From positions 1 through 12,043 of the forward strand of contig CBFDCR010000111.1 in assembly GCA_965603365.1 (NCBI GenBank): a DNA stretch of 12,043 bases, written 5' to 3'. The first letter of the stretch is position 1. Every line of letters starts with the position of its first letter. The position numbers and the translations under genes are program-made. The stretch is from JAHELQ01 sp965603365. GTDB lineage: Bacteria; Acidobacteriota; Aminicenantia; UBA2199. Positions 1 through 8,026 of the stretch are shown here, one piece after another. The notes beneath the pieces were generated by a model. It was not told where the DNA came from. It did no database searches and saw nothing but the letters and a program-made list of their open reading frames with translations.

Positions 1-2987
1 TCTCTATAAATGTTTTCAGGAGAGATTGAGTTTTTTATTGTGGATTCTGGATTTGAAATGTTATTTTTTTCGGTGGATATTTCCAATTCATTTTTTTTAT
101 TAGACATTGAGTCTGTAATTAGATATTCATATCTGGTTAAATACTGCCATACTTGAAATCGCCATTTGATCTGCTCTTCTTTCCGTTCCCATTCTTTTAT
201 ATCTTCTTCGAGAGTTTTGTCAAAATTATAAATGAACCCGAATTCACCAATTAATCGATCCTTTCTCTCTACATCAATTTTAAATGCTTTTTCTATAAAC
301 TTTCTGCCATTTTTCAGAAACTCTTTATCCGTATAAGAATTGAGTTTTGATAAGCAGTCGCGACCTTTTTCTTCAAACTCATCCGCCAAATACATTTTAG
401 ATTTATCTTTTCCGCTAAAAGTCTCTGGTATAGATAAATTATATAAACCAATAGTCTCAATGAAACGCGCTAACACACTTCTAGAAAAGATTGGTTTATC
501 GACTCGAATAAAATCTTTATTACATACTTTCTCTAGATAGGATATATGTGCCCCTTTTTTATATTTATTGAAATCCCAATCCTCAGGAAGTTTCAAGTCA
601 GCTAATTCAAGTCGACACATATTTTCTTCCAACGTGCAGGGTACTATCTCGTGCCATTTATGAGTCGAAAAGTTACCAGAACCATCATTGAAACGTACGT
701 CAAAACCAAGTATAGATCTAAAACGGATTTCATCGCTGCATGCTTCTTCGATACTATGAAAAAGACTTCCTTCTGGAGCAATCAGTAGTCCGTACCCAAT
801 AAATGCGTTTAGATTCAAACCTCTGAAACTTGATTGAACATAAAATGGTTCTGATGCGCAAATTGTCCCGGTAAAACCCTGCTCACTCAATAAATAGTGA
901 ATTACCTCCCGGTAGCCTTTTCTCAAATTTTGATTAATGGGGGAAATAGCGTCTGCAAGCGACCAACCCTCTCCAACCAAATACAAATTAATCATTTCTT
1001 GACGATAATCCTTTTTATCATCTCTATGCACGCTTAGTGCCTCAAACAACCGTCGGAGAAAATAGGCAATCGGTCTATAAAACCTTAGCAACAGATCCAT
1101 CGCCACTTCCCGATATCTTTTACTTCCCAGGTAATTCATCTTCACCACAGTGTCGAATGACCGAAGTTTAATTTCATTTAACAGCCACGACATACGTTCA
1201 TCAATAGGCACATTATATTTAGGAAATAATTCGGGTTTATCCACCAATATTCTCAGGTAATCGTTAGTGCCGTATTGGAGTGTATCTATAAAAATGGGCT
1301 CAAAAGAACTCTTACCTACTTCGAACACGCTTATATCGGTGGTCCTCCCTCCCAAATTTATCACAACATTGAGGGAAGGACCTTCTGAAGATACAGAATA
1401 GATTACTGCCCGTGATTCATCCAAATATGCTGTTTTTATAATACCAAATCCGGTTAATTTTTCAATATTACCCAGGGCCCATTCCAAACACTTTAAATAA
1501 CTTCTAACTTTGTTTTTATCAAAAGAAGGTGGAAATGAAGCTCTTATATCTAAATATCCGAAAATTTTTTCCTTTACAATAATGGATGCTAAAGAGAGGA
1601 TCAAAAATATTTCTAAATATCGTGAGATAATCTGTTCATATAAATATCGGCCTTTAAAATCTCCCTTTACATCCAATAATTTAATTTCTTCGATGACTTC
1701 GCCCATCGGGCGTTTAGCATAGACATGAAGGATTCGAAAACCCAGTATGTCTCGAATTATATTCTCGGTATTTACAGGTGCTGTGAGAATGACATCTGAA
1801 GGAATAAAATAGTTAAAATTTTGGACTATATTTTCAGGATCAGGGTCTCCTATAATGTATTCACTATCAGTATACGACTTGTAAAAAGTGGCGGCGATAA
1901 GGGGATCATCTATACGATAGGTCGGTAGCCATGCGGAAGAGAAGAGAACTTTTTCTCTTAAAATGGTATTGAATATCACCTCCTCTGTAAAATCAGAATA
2001 CCTCAACATTTCTATCGGGCCATCTCCTACTTGATAAGAAATCGAGGAGGAAGAGGTGCCGAAATCCACTCCCAGGCTTAGTCTGTAATCTCCTCGAAGA
2101 ATTTCAGTTTTAAAAACATAAAATATACCAGCTTGGCAGGAAATTTGGCCATCTTTGTTCTTAAAAACGATCTCAAAGCCATCAAAATCTGCCGTCAATT
2201 TTCCTCTTGAACTTTCTAGTAATTGATAAGTACCGTTATAGGATAAGGTACGAAGGCCGATTCGAGCTCTATGCATAAGAGCGGTGGTTTCGAGTAAATA
2301 ATAATAGATTTTCCAGCCTTTCAATTTGAAATTGGGCCAGACTAAAAGAAGCGCCTCCTGATACTCATATTCATTGTGGTCATATCGAATCATAATTTGT
2401 TCGGGCCAACCTTCCACATCAAGGGAAAGTGAATAGACTTTCGTCTCGAAGTCAAAATGGGGATTTTGCTCTCCTTCAGAAAGAGTGACCAACCCAAAAT
2501 ATTCACCCCGGATAGGCAAGTCCGGCCTTTTCACCTTTTCACCGTCTCCAAAAAAGACCAATCTTGTACATTTTAGCGCTTTTTCCGTCAGTATAAGACC
2601 GTATACTTTTAAGCAGATGGGACCAATCTTGATTATAATTCCATCTTCTTCGAATGATATATAGCTTATATATGAGGGCTGATAAATCGGGCTGTTACTA
2701 AAGGCATAAATTAAATAACGGGCCTGTCTCTCACTAAATTTCAACCAACTACTATATTTTTCTAACCAATTCTGAAATTTTCCACAATTTGGGCATCGAC
2801 AGTCATCAGGATTTCGTATTTCAATAATACCTCCTAGCATCCCAATTTGATGGCCACATAACGAACAGGAGATTGGATCACTTAATTTGAATAGTTCTTC
2901 ATCTGGAACTTGAGATTGCCTTACGATGAGTTCTCTTTCCAAATCCTCAACAGTAAATTCAGTCCCGGATTTTTTTTTATCTACCAT
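1..2987 (-). CDS. Large zinc-ribbon Hsp70-like (actin-fold) ATPase, 3' end outside window
   Basis: The frame is open from ATG (complement 2987-2985) to the window edge, 995 codons with no stop. A GGAGGG Shine-Dalgarno 3 nt upstream supports the start. Order seen: acidic/charged N-terminus; a zinc ribbon with C41xxC44 and C65xxC68 (extra C63); a region of roughly residues 75-300 with a WPNF..W..YYY stretch that I do not recognise; then an Hsp70-type nucleotide-binding domain from about 300 to 730. Its phosphate-1 motif is GVDFGTSSS (306-314). An ASFPPSFDKNKVR segment matches the canonical VPAYFNDAQR region, followed by LDESRAVIYS (the NEPTAAA equivalent), phosphate-2 VVINLGGRTTDIS (541-553) and the adenosine motif LYLVGEGWS (668-676). 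The usual phosphate-2 Asp (DLGGGT) is Asn544, so hydrolysis may be slow or altered. The charged, helical-looking C-terminus (730-995+) does not resemble the DnaK substrate-binding domain. Much larger than DnaK (about 640 residues). SrfB-type actin-like ATPases are an alternative family. Client and role are unknown. Confidence 0.88.
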   Translation of the reverse strand, partial: MVDKKKSGTEFTVEDLERELIVRQSQVPDEELFKLSDPISCSLCGHQIGMLGGIIEIRNPDDCRCPNCGKFQNWLEKYSSWLKFSERQARYLIYAFSNSPIYQPSYISYISFEEDGIIIKIGPICLKVYGLILTEKALKCTRLVFFGDGEKVKRPDLPIRGEYFGLVTLSEGEQNPHFDFETKVYSLSLDVEGWPEQIMIRYDHNEYEYQEALLLVWPNFKLKGWKIYYYLLETTALMHRARIGLRTLSYNGTYQLLESSRGKLTADFDGFEIVFKNKDGQISCQAGIFYVFKTEILRGDYRLSLGVDFGTSSSSISYQVGDGPIEMLRYSDFTEEVIFNTILREKVLFSSAWLPTYRIDDPLIAATFYKSYTDSEYIIGDPDPENIVQNFNYFIPSDVILTAPVNTENIIRDILGFRILHVYAKRPMGEVIEEIKLLDVKGDFKGRYLYEQIISRYLEIFLILSLASIIVKEKIFGYLDIRASFPPSFDKNKVRSYLKCLEWALGNIEKLTGFGIIKTAYLDESRAVIYSVSSEGPSLNVVINLGGRTTDISVFEVGKSSFEPIFIDTLQYGTNDYLRILVDKPELFPKYNVPIDERMSWLLNEIKLRSFDTVVKMNYLGSKRYREVAMDLLLRFYRPIAYFLRRLFEALSVHRDDKKDYRQEMINLYLVGEGWSLADAISPINQNLRKGYREVIHYLLSEQGFTGTICASEPFYVQSSFRGLNLNAFIGYGLLIAPEGSLFHSIEEACSDEIRFRSILGFDVRFNDGSGNFSTHKWHEIVPCTLEENMCRLELADLKLPEDWDFNKYKKGAHISYLEKVCNKDFIRVDKPIFSRSVLARFIETIGLYNLSIPETFSGKDKSKMYLADEFEEKGRDCLSKLNSYTDKEFLKNGRKFIEKAFKIDVERKDRLIGEFGFIYNFDKTLEEDIKEWERKEEQIKWRFQVWQYLTRYEYLITDSMSNKKNELEISTEKNNISNPESTIKNSISPENIYR

Positions 2988-3035
2988 ATGCCCTCCATAC
3001 TTGTCCTCACTTTTCGTAACTTACCATTGTCCGTA

Positions 3036-3066
3036 ATTATAGAGATATTTTCAATTGTTGGGGCAA
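3036..3066 (-). promoter_or_regulatory. Possible sigma-70 promoter of the Hsp70-like gene
   Basis: On the minus strand a perfect TATAAT (complement 3041-3036) lies about 50 bp upstream of the ATG at 2987. TTGCCC (complement 3066-3061), four of six matches to TTGACA, sits 19 bp before it. The spacing is long and the DNA is AT-rich, so chance is a real possibility. Confidence 0.3.
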
Positions 3067-3259
3067 CCAAAAGTATAGTTTCAGAGGATGGGTTTTACGG
3101 TTAGAAATTTCAGAAATCATGTAAATATTAATTTTTCATAATCCATTTTCTTTGTTCAATGCCGACTCAAAAAACACAATAAAAGCCAATTCCATGCAAA
3201 ATTTTTTCGCCACATCCAATGCCTAAATTATACTTTTGAACACCTGAATATAATTAATC

Positions 3260-3412
3260 TTAACTTTCATGGGAGAAAGGCAACTTCAAACTAGCCTCAT
3301 TTTGCTCTGGAAACTCTAACATTTTCTATTTGAGCAAGCTTCCGCCATTAAGGACTGTGCATTTACTACCTTCAAATTCAATAAAAAACTCAGGTTCTCT
3401 CAATTTCAACAT
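3260..3412 (-). pseudogene. Short coding-looking frame interrupted by one amber codon
   Basis: Reading the minus strand from ATG at 3412 gives 28 codons (beginning MLKLREPEFFIEFEGS) to a TAG at 3328-3326. The same frame continues for 21 more codons (KMLEFPEQNEASLKLPFSH...) to TAA at 3262-3260. The composition (many E, F, L and K, with plausible alternating strands) looks more like protein than the other frames here. The start has GGAG directly abutting the ATG, which is a poor ribosome binding site. I do not recognise a family. It could be a decayed small gene upstream of the Hsp70-like gene, or chance. Confidence 0.25.
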
Positions 3413-3711
3413 CTCCGGCTTTTACCTGAAATATTTTTTTATCACACAAGAAAAAGAAATTCAATATATTTCTGAAAAATAGATAAAAATAATTAACCGA
3501 TAAGAAAAATCATCCTTCTTCCTGTCTGCCGTCAACAATTTGTTGCGATACAGATTTGGCTATTCTTCTGCTTATAGAGAAGAGCCTTATTCTACTTCAC
3601 ACATTTGACCTTCCCAGAGATTACCATCTATTTTATACTTCCACCACCTTTGGTTGGCAATTCCTTCTATTCCGCTAATTCAATGATATTGGATTCGTTT
3701 TCTGGTAATGC

Positions 3712-3746
3712 AAAAAAATCCACTGCCTTGCTCTTGTGCACTGTGG
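3712..3746 (-). terminator. Weak terminator-like hairpin after the glycosyltransferase gene
   Basis: About 20 nt past the stop codon on the minus strand, CCAC and GTGG (complement 3746-3743 and 3723-3720) can pair around an imperfect internal stem. They are followed by A and seven T (complement 3718-3712). The stem is short with mismatches, so this is a weak candidate. The position and T-tract are right. Confidence 0.3.
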
Positions 3747-3764
3747 TTATTGTCAAAATAAGGA

Positions 3765-6053
3765 TTAATCTATCCGTTTGCTGGGGTATAGTTGGAAGGT
3801 GAGGGAGAGGGGTTTGGTGGTGGGGGGCTGGATGTCCAGGGTGAATTGGTAGTAGTAGAGGCTGTTGATCTGGTTAAATTGGGGGGCGGGGATGATCCAT
3901 TGGTGGCTTTTTTGGGGAGCGAGGGTGTCCTGTCTTATTGAGCGATCGAAGTTATAGATGGTGACGGCAACCGGGGTGTCGGCCTGGTTTTCGCATGCAA
4001 ACACGAAATAGGGGGCCGGCGTGAAGGTGGAGATGGTGTAGCGGTATGTGCCGGGGACGGTGCAGGTAAAGGGGCGCTCCGCCATGCGGGTGGGAAACGT
4101 ACCGACACCGTAGATGCGGTGGGCTATCACACCCTCCCGCTCCACCAGCGTAGGGTTATAGGTGGGCACCCGGGGAAACAGGACAAAGAGGGCAAACAGA
4201 ATGGCGAAGGCGACAGGAAAAAGGGCACCCAGGCGAATCTTTTTTATGGGCAAAAGGGCAATCGCCACCAGGGCCGCAAATAGAGCCAGGATAACGATAT
4301 TGGGCACGTACCGGTGATTGGTCTCCACCTTGACAAAGGAGGAGAGAAAATCCGGTAAATAGATATGGAAATTGCTCCACTGCTGAAACAGCAGCCCCGC
4401 CCGGTGAAGACTTCTGGTGGTGGTGGATTGGTAGATGGTGAGGGGATGAAAGAGCTGGTAGGCCACCACCAACAGAGAATATAGCGGGACATAGTAATAT
4501 ATTTTTTTAAAGAGTTCGTTTCGGGATTCGACGAAATAGATCACCCCCAACAACAAAAGCACCCAGATGACGGGCACAAGAGGCCGGGCCTGGGGGCAGT
4601 AGCCGCCCCGGTGGGTCATGAAGGCGTAGCTGAGGACAAAGAGGGCTGCCGGGATGGAGATCAAGATGTGAATCCAATATTTCCTGAACCTTTTCAGGGC
4701 CAGGATAAGGCCGGGAAAGGCAAAGAAGTAGAAGGGATTGTAGAGCAGCAGGCCGTCCTTCTGGTCAAAGAAGTAATCCAGCAGCGCCTCCACCCGCATC
4801 TTCAGGCTGATCACCCGGCTAATCATTACCCAGAAGTTCTTTTTCTGGCCCTCGTTCATGTAGACCGACGTGGGCGACATGTTGCCGTAAGCGGTGTATA
4901 GATACAACAGGAACAGGGCCTGGGAGACGAGGGGAAAAACGATCAATAACATAGCCCGCTTATACTGCCTTTTAACAATGAAGTAGACGAAAAACCCGGC
5001 GGTAAACAGGTACATGAAAATGGCGTACTTGACCCCCCAGAAGAGCAGCAGCGACAGGAAAAAGCCGGCCAGCAGCACCGTCCGGTCGCCCCTCTTTTGG
5101 CTGAAAAGCAGCAAATAGAGGGCCGCCATTACCAGCAGCAGCACCTGGATTTCTGGGTAAATATGGGTGGAGTAGAAAAAGACCGGCGAGGTGAGGGAAA
5201 AGACCGCCAATATAAACAGGGAGAGGTTGGCACGCTTCCACAACTTCAGGGAGATGAGGTAGACCAGCACCCCCAAGGCGGCGGCAAACAGGCCCAGGAA
5301 ACAGCGGATGAGGATATAGAGTGTTGTCGGCGTCAATTTGAGCAGCAAAAAAGGGGCCAGGGTAAATGAGATGCCCGGCAGGTGGATGGAATAAATATAA
5401 CTGCCTCTCTCCTTTTGCCGGGCTTCGGCATCCCCGGGCTTCGGCCCTTCAAAATGGGGGTCCCACTTGCCATAGTAGCCGTGAATCCCTAAAGAGTCGA
5501 TAGCCAGGAACTCCCGGTACTGCTTCTGATAGTACTGGTTGGCCACATTGAGGTCAAAGTCCCGGGCAATGGATTGGGCAATGATCACATAATGGGGCTC
5601 ATCCCCCACTAAGGTCACATATTTGCGGGTCAGCACCACCGAGGTGAAGATAAAAATAGATTCTAAGACGACAAAAATCAGGATCAACCGTTTTTTCAAG
5701 GGGAGGCCGTTGAAAAAACCGGCCAGCCGCGGCAGCAGCCTGAACTTCCGTACCAGCAGTAGGAGGGAAAATAGCAGAGAGAGCAGCAGCAGGTTGTTTA
5801 CCCGTTCCGCCAGATCGAAGCGGTCCCAGTAAAATAGTCTGGCAATCCACACCAGGAGACCGGCGGCAAAGGGCAGCAGGGCCCCCTCCATCCGTCGATC
5901 ATGTCTTTTAAACCGGTAAAAAACCGCGGCCGCTATAAATAAAATCGCCAATCCTGCCGGCACCGGTTGGAGAAATTTTCCCTGAAGGGCAAAGGAACAT
6001 ACCCCGGCAGCAATCAGCAGCCTGAATACAGATGACGTCAATTTTTCTAACAT
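3765..6053 (-). CDS. Polytopic GT-C-fold membrane glycosyltransferase-like protein
   Basis: This is an integral membrane protein of 762 residues from the ATG at 6053. The frame also opens two codons earlier at a TTG, which I consider less likely. Upstream there is no clear Shine-Dalgarno. Five hydrophobic helices come in the first 140 residues. A loop with GDEPHY (about residue 150) and an acidic/aromatic stretch GKWDPHFEGPKPGD follow, then many more hydrophobic segments to about residue 640. Acidic residues in the first large extracytoplasmic loop are the hallmark of GT-C enzymes (ArnT/PMT-like), which move sugars from polyprenyl-phosphate carriers on the outer face of the inner membrane. 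The last 130 or so residues look soluble and beta-rich (Tyr/Thr/Pro-rich) and may be a periplasmic domain. Donor and acceptor cannot be read from sequence. It diverges from the exported CARDB protein, which could be a substrate, though this is speculation. Confidence 0.75.
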   Translation of the reverse strand: MLEKLTSSVFRLLIAAGVCSFALQGKFLQPVPAGLAILFIAAAVFYRFKRHDRRMEGALLPFAAGLLVWIARLFYWDRFDLAERVNNLLLLSLLFSLLLLVRKFRLLPRLAGFFNGLPLKKRLILIFVVLESIFIFTSVVLTRKYVTLVGDEPHYVIIAQSIARDFDLNVANQYYQKQYREFLAIDSLGIHGYYGKWDPHFEGPKPGDAEARQKERGSYIYSIHLPGISFTLAPFLLLKLTPTTLYILIRCFLGLFAAALGVLVYLISLKLWKRANLSLFILAVFSLTSPVFFYSTHIYPEIQVLLLVMAALYLLLFSQKRGDRTVLLAGFFLSLLLFWGVKYAIFMYLFTAGFFVYFIVKRQYKRAMLLIVFPLVSQALFLLYLYTAYGNMSPTSVYMNEGQKKNFWVMISRVISLKMRVEALLDYFFDQKDGLLLYNPFYFFAFPGLILALKRFRKYWIHILISIPAALFVLSYAFMTHRGGYCPQARPLVPVIWVLLLLGVIYFVESRNELFKKIYYYVPLYSLLVVAYQLFHPLTIYQSTTTRSLHRAGLLFQQWSNFHIYLPDFLSSFVKVETNHRYVPNIVILALFAALVAIALLPIKKIRLGALFPVAFAILFALFVLFPRVPTYNPTLVEREGVIAHRIYGVGTFPTRMAERPFTCTVPGTYRYTISTFTPAPYFVFACENQADTPVAVTIYNFDRSIRQDTLAPQKSHQWIIPAPQFNQINSLYYYQFTLDIQPPTTKPLSLTFQLYPSKRID

Positions 6054-6068
6054 CGGCAAAGAGGCTAA

Positions 6069-6097
6069 ATTATCTCATACAAACGTTTTGATCACAA
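6069..6097 (-). promoter_or_regulatory. Candidate promoter for the glycosyltransferase gene
   Basis: On the minus strand TTGTGA (complement 6097-6092) and GATAAT (complement 6074-6069) are separated by exactly 17 bp, with four and five matches to the sigma-70 consensus. Transcription would begin near 6062, leaving a very short leader before the ATG at 6053. That agrees with the lack of a visible ribosome binding site. Confidence 0.45.
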
Positions 6098-6111
6098 TAT
6101 AAAATATTTTT

Positions 6112-6147
6112 TTGAGATTTTTTCAACCCCAGGGCTATATATACCCT
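6112..6147 (+). promoter_or_regulatory. Candidate promoter with palindromic -10 region for the CARDB gene
   Basis: TTGAGA (6112-6117) is followed after 18 bp by TATATA (6136-6141). The -10 lies inside a near-palindrome AGGGCTATATATACCCT (6131-6147) that ends just before the AGGAGGT ribosome binding site (6150-6156). A symmetric site over the -10 could be an operator. It could also form a small leader hairpin if transcription starts further upstream. Confidence 0.35.
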
Positions 6148-6161
6148 ATAGGAGGTTTAAA

Positions 6162-7784
6162 ATGAGAAAGAAGTTATTAACAACTTTTTTGGTTATGTTC
6201 ATGGGGGTGTTATTGCTGACCGTCAGCGGTTTCGCCAAAAGGGGGCCGGACCTGGTCATCAAAATCAGATGCCCCCACAGTGCCGTGGCCGGCCAGGAAC
6301 TGGGCACATCGATCGAGGTATTTGTAAAGAACCGGGGCGATGTGACGGCCAAAGATTTCAACGTGGACCTGGTATTGTCCACCGACACCACCATCCCGGT
6401 CCAATTTGCCACTTACTCGCCCAATTTCAGCGAAGATGTGCTGCTGCAAGGGGGGCGGGAAAAGGTCGATGTCCTTAAACCGGGTCAAACCAAAAAGGTC
6501 ACCCTATACGGCAACAACAAGATTCCCGACGATACGCCTTCGGGCCTTTACTATCTCGGCGCAGTGGCAGATCCCGGCAAAGTGGTCACGGAGTTTAACG
6601 AGCAAAACAACACAAACTACTGCCGGATGAAGATCAAGGGTAAGATGGTATTACGACCGGTAACCCCGGCGATCACGGCGATACGCCCCCAGATCAAGCT
6701 GCCGGACCTGGGCATGTACGGTTTCCTCAAACTGGGTAAATTCAAAAAAGAAGTCAAGTGGGGGAAGACCATCACCCTGACCCCGGCCGACGCCACCCTG
6801 ATTTCAAACGGCAACCCCGCCTTTGAAGTCTACTATTCCCACCGGGAATATAACGGCGTCGCCGCCTCGGGCTTCAAAAACAAAGTCTACTTTAACGGCA
6901 ATGTGGTGAGCATCCAGTCCAGCTTGAGCCTGGCGCCCATGCAGATCGACGACATCCACACCCAGGCTTACTTAGGGCCCATGAACGGCAAACTGGAGAT
7001 CCATATCGACGACGAAGACGACGTCAAGGAGGCCCGGGAGGACAACAACTTCCACTTCTTCGTGTACATCAATTTTAAGGGCTTCGACACGACAGGACAG
7101 CAGCCCCAACAACTGCCGGATCTGATCGTCAAAGACCTGGAACTGGTCCAGGACTGCAAGATCAAGGTCACCATTGCCAACATCGGCAGCGCCGGCGTAC
7201 CGGCTTCCGGCTACGACCTGAACAACGGCGCAGGCATCCAGATGTACCGATTCGCCCAACCCTGGGGCGGCATCCGGCTGGGAGCCATCGACCCGTCGCA
7301 CCTATTAATGACACCGGGTAATTCGGTTAGCTGGATCTGGTTCCCGGGAGCCGCAAATCTAAACCTGACGCCCGGCACCCACAGCATCAAGGTCGTTGTG
7401 GACAACAACAACGCGGTAGTGGAGAGCGACGAAACCAACAACAGCCGCACCGAACGGCTGACCTGTGAACAATCCGGCGGCGGTGAGACGCCTGGCGAAC
7501 CCTGCGGCATCCGCTTAGACAAACTGAGCACCAACCAGGGCCACCCGGGAGATGTGTTTGAAATGTACGGTGTTTGGGGCGCCACCCAGGGAATCAAACT
7601 CCCCTGTATCAACCGGGGAGGGATGAACAAGTTGATCGTGCTTTCCTGGAGCAACACCACTCTCAAGGTTAAAATCCCGGCAGGATTAGCTCCGGGAAAA
7701 TACCGGGTGGGTGTGTACTGCAACGATCCAGCCCTGGGCACCACCTATTCCAGCGGCTGGAAAGATTTCTACGTCGTGAGATAA
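6162..7784 (+). CDS. Exported protein with three CARDB-like domains and a C-terminal IPT/TIG domain
   Basis: 540 residues. The start is fixed by a perfect AGGAGGT 5 nt before the ATG. A Sec signal peptide is evident: MRKK, a hydrophobic core, and likely cleavage after the VSGFA segment near residue 25. Three beta-sandwich units follow. Residues 29-158 are a typical CARDB (PDLVIKI..., LKPGQTKKV, FNEQNNTNY). Residues 180-308 are divergent, opening LPDLG and closing AREDNNFHF. Residues 318-434 are typical again (LPDLIVKD, VVDNNNAVVESDETNN). The recurring E-x-N-N ending is the CARDB signature, and these acidic loops often bind calcium. A Gly/Pro linker (437-447) leads to an IPT/TIG-like domain (449-539). 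There is no catalytic domain, anchor or sorting motif, so it is probably a periplasmic or secreted binding or adhesion protein. It is divergent from the GT-C gene, with its own promoter. Confidence 0.85.
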   Translation: MRKKLLTTFLVMFMGVLLLTVSGFAKRGPDLVIKIRCPHSAVAGQELGTSIEVFVKNRGDVTAKDFNVDLVLSTDTTIPVQFATYSPNFSEDVLLQGGREKVDVLKPGQTKKVTLYGNNKIPDDTPSGLYYLGAVADPGKVVTEFNEQNNTNYCRMKIKGKMVLRPVTPAITAIRPQIKLPDLGMYGFLKLGKFKKEVKWGKTITLTPADATLISNGNPAFEVYYSHREYNGVAASGFKNKVYFNGNVVSIQSSLSLAPMQIDDIHTQAYLGPMNGKLEIHIDDEDDVKEAREDNNFHFFVYINFKGFDTTGQQPQQLPDLIVKDLELVQDCKIKVTIANIGSAGVPASGYDLNNGAGIQMYRFAQPWGGIRLGAIDPSHLLMTPGNSVSWIWFPGAANLNLTPGTHSIKVVVDNNNAVVESDETNNSRTERLTCEQSGGGETPGEPCGIRLDKLSTNQGHPGDVFEMYGVWGATQGIKLPCINRGGMNKLIVLSWSNTTLKVKIPAGLAPGKYRVGVYCNDPALGTTYSSGWKDFYVVR

Positions 7785-7799
7785 AGGAAAAACAACAAT

Positions 7800-7830
7800 G
7801 GGGCATCCGTAAACCCACACGAGATGCCCC
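7800..7830 (+). terminator. Strong hairpin downstream of the CARDB gene, without a T-tract
   Basis: GGGGCATC (7800-7807) pairs with GATGCCCC (7823-7830). The stem extends through CGT/ACG with one bulged A, giving 11 bp around an 8-nt loop. It begins 16 nt after the stop. No run of T follows on the plus strand, so it may be a transcript-stabilising or REP-like dispersed element instead of a classic terminator. Read on the minus strand it is followed by a T-rich tract, but no minus-strand gene ends here. Confidence 0.5.
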
Positions 7831-8026
7831 TGCCCCCCTACCCTACCTCCATCATCATAAATAATATTAAGGTGTGAACCTGGTTATTTCATACTTTCAG
7901 CCATCGATAACCCACATCATTCTTCATACCCGCTCAATTCACGGAGCGCATTGACGCTATTCTGTTTTATCTGCGATGGGGGAACCTTTTATTCCGATTC
8001 GGGGTATATGTATTAGTGGAGGCAGC

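Larger units (their letters stand above)
2988..3764. other. AT-rich intergenic region without a convincing gene
   Basis: About 780 bp separates the Hsp70-like gene from the glycosyltransferase gene that lies upstream on the same strand. Base composition matches the AT-rich left block, not the GC-rich block beginning near 3765. Six-frame reading gives only short frames. The plus-strand open frame at 3605-3802 has no ribosome binding site and overlaps the end of the glycosyltransferase gene. The only stretch with a coding look is the amber-interrupted frame at 3260-3412, listed separately. A possible promoter for the Hsp70-like gene lies at 3036-3066 and a weak terminator-like hairpin at 3712-3746. 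Confidence 0.6.

Noticed and set aside
340..540. Plus-strand 66-codon ORF
   Set aside because: It lies antisense inside the continuous Hsp70-like frame, has no ribosome binding site and its product resembles nothing.
1510..1722. Plus-strand 70-codon ORF
   Set aside because: Antisense shadow of the Hsp70-like ATPase domain.
2910..3104. Plus-strand 64-codon ORF across the Hsp70-like start
   Set aside because: It overlaps the well-supported minus-strand start and ribosome binding site and has no signal of its own.
3605..3802. Plus-strand 65-codon hydrophobic ORF in the AT-rich gap
   Set aside because: No ribosome binding site, and its end overlaps the coding end of the glycosyltransferase. 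The hydrophobic look comes from T-rich DNA.
6054..6059. TTG start two codons before the glycosyltransferase ATG
   Set aside because: ATG at 6053 is available, and neither has a clear ribosome binding site. The ATG is the simpler choice.
7944..7980. Promoter for the C69 gene at TTGACG 7951
   Set aside because: No acceptable -10 hexamer lies at 16-18 bp. The sequence there is CGATGG.
7976..8026. Upstream start for the C69 protein
   Set aside because: It adds 17 residues ahead of a normal signal peptide, while the ATG at 8027 has its own GGAGG.
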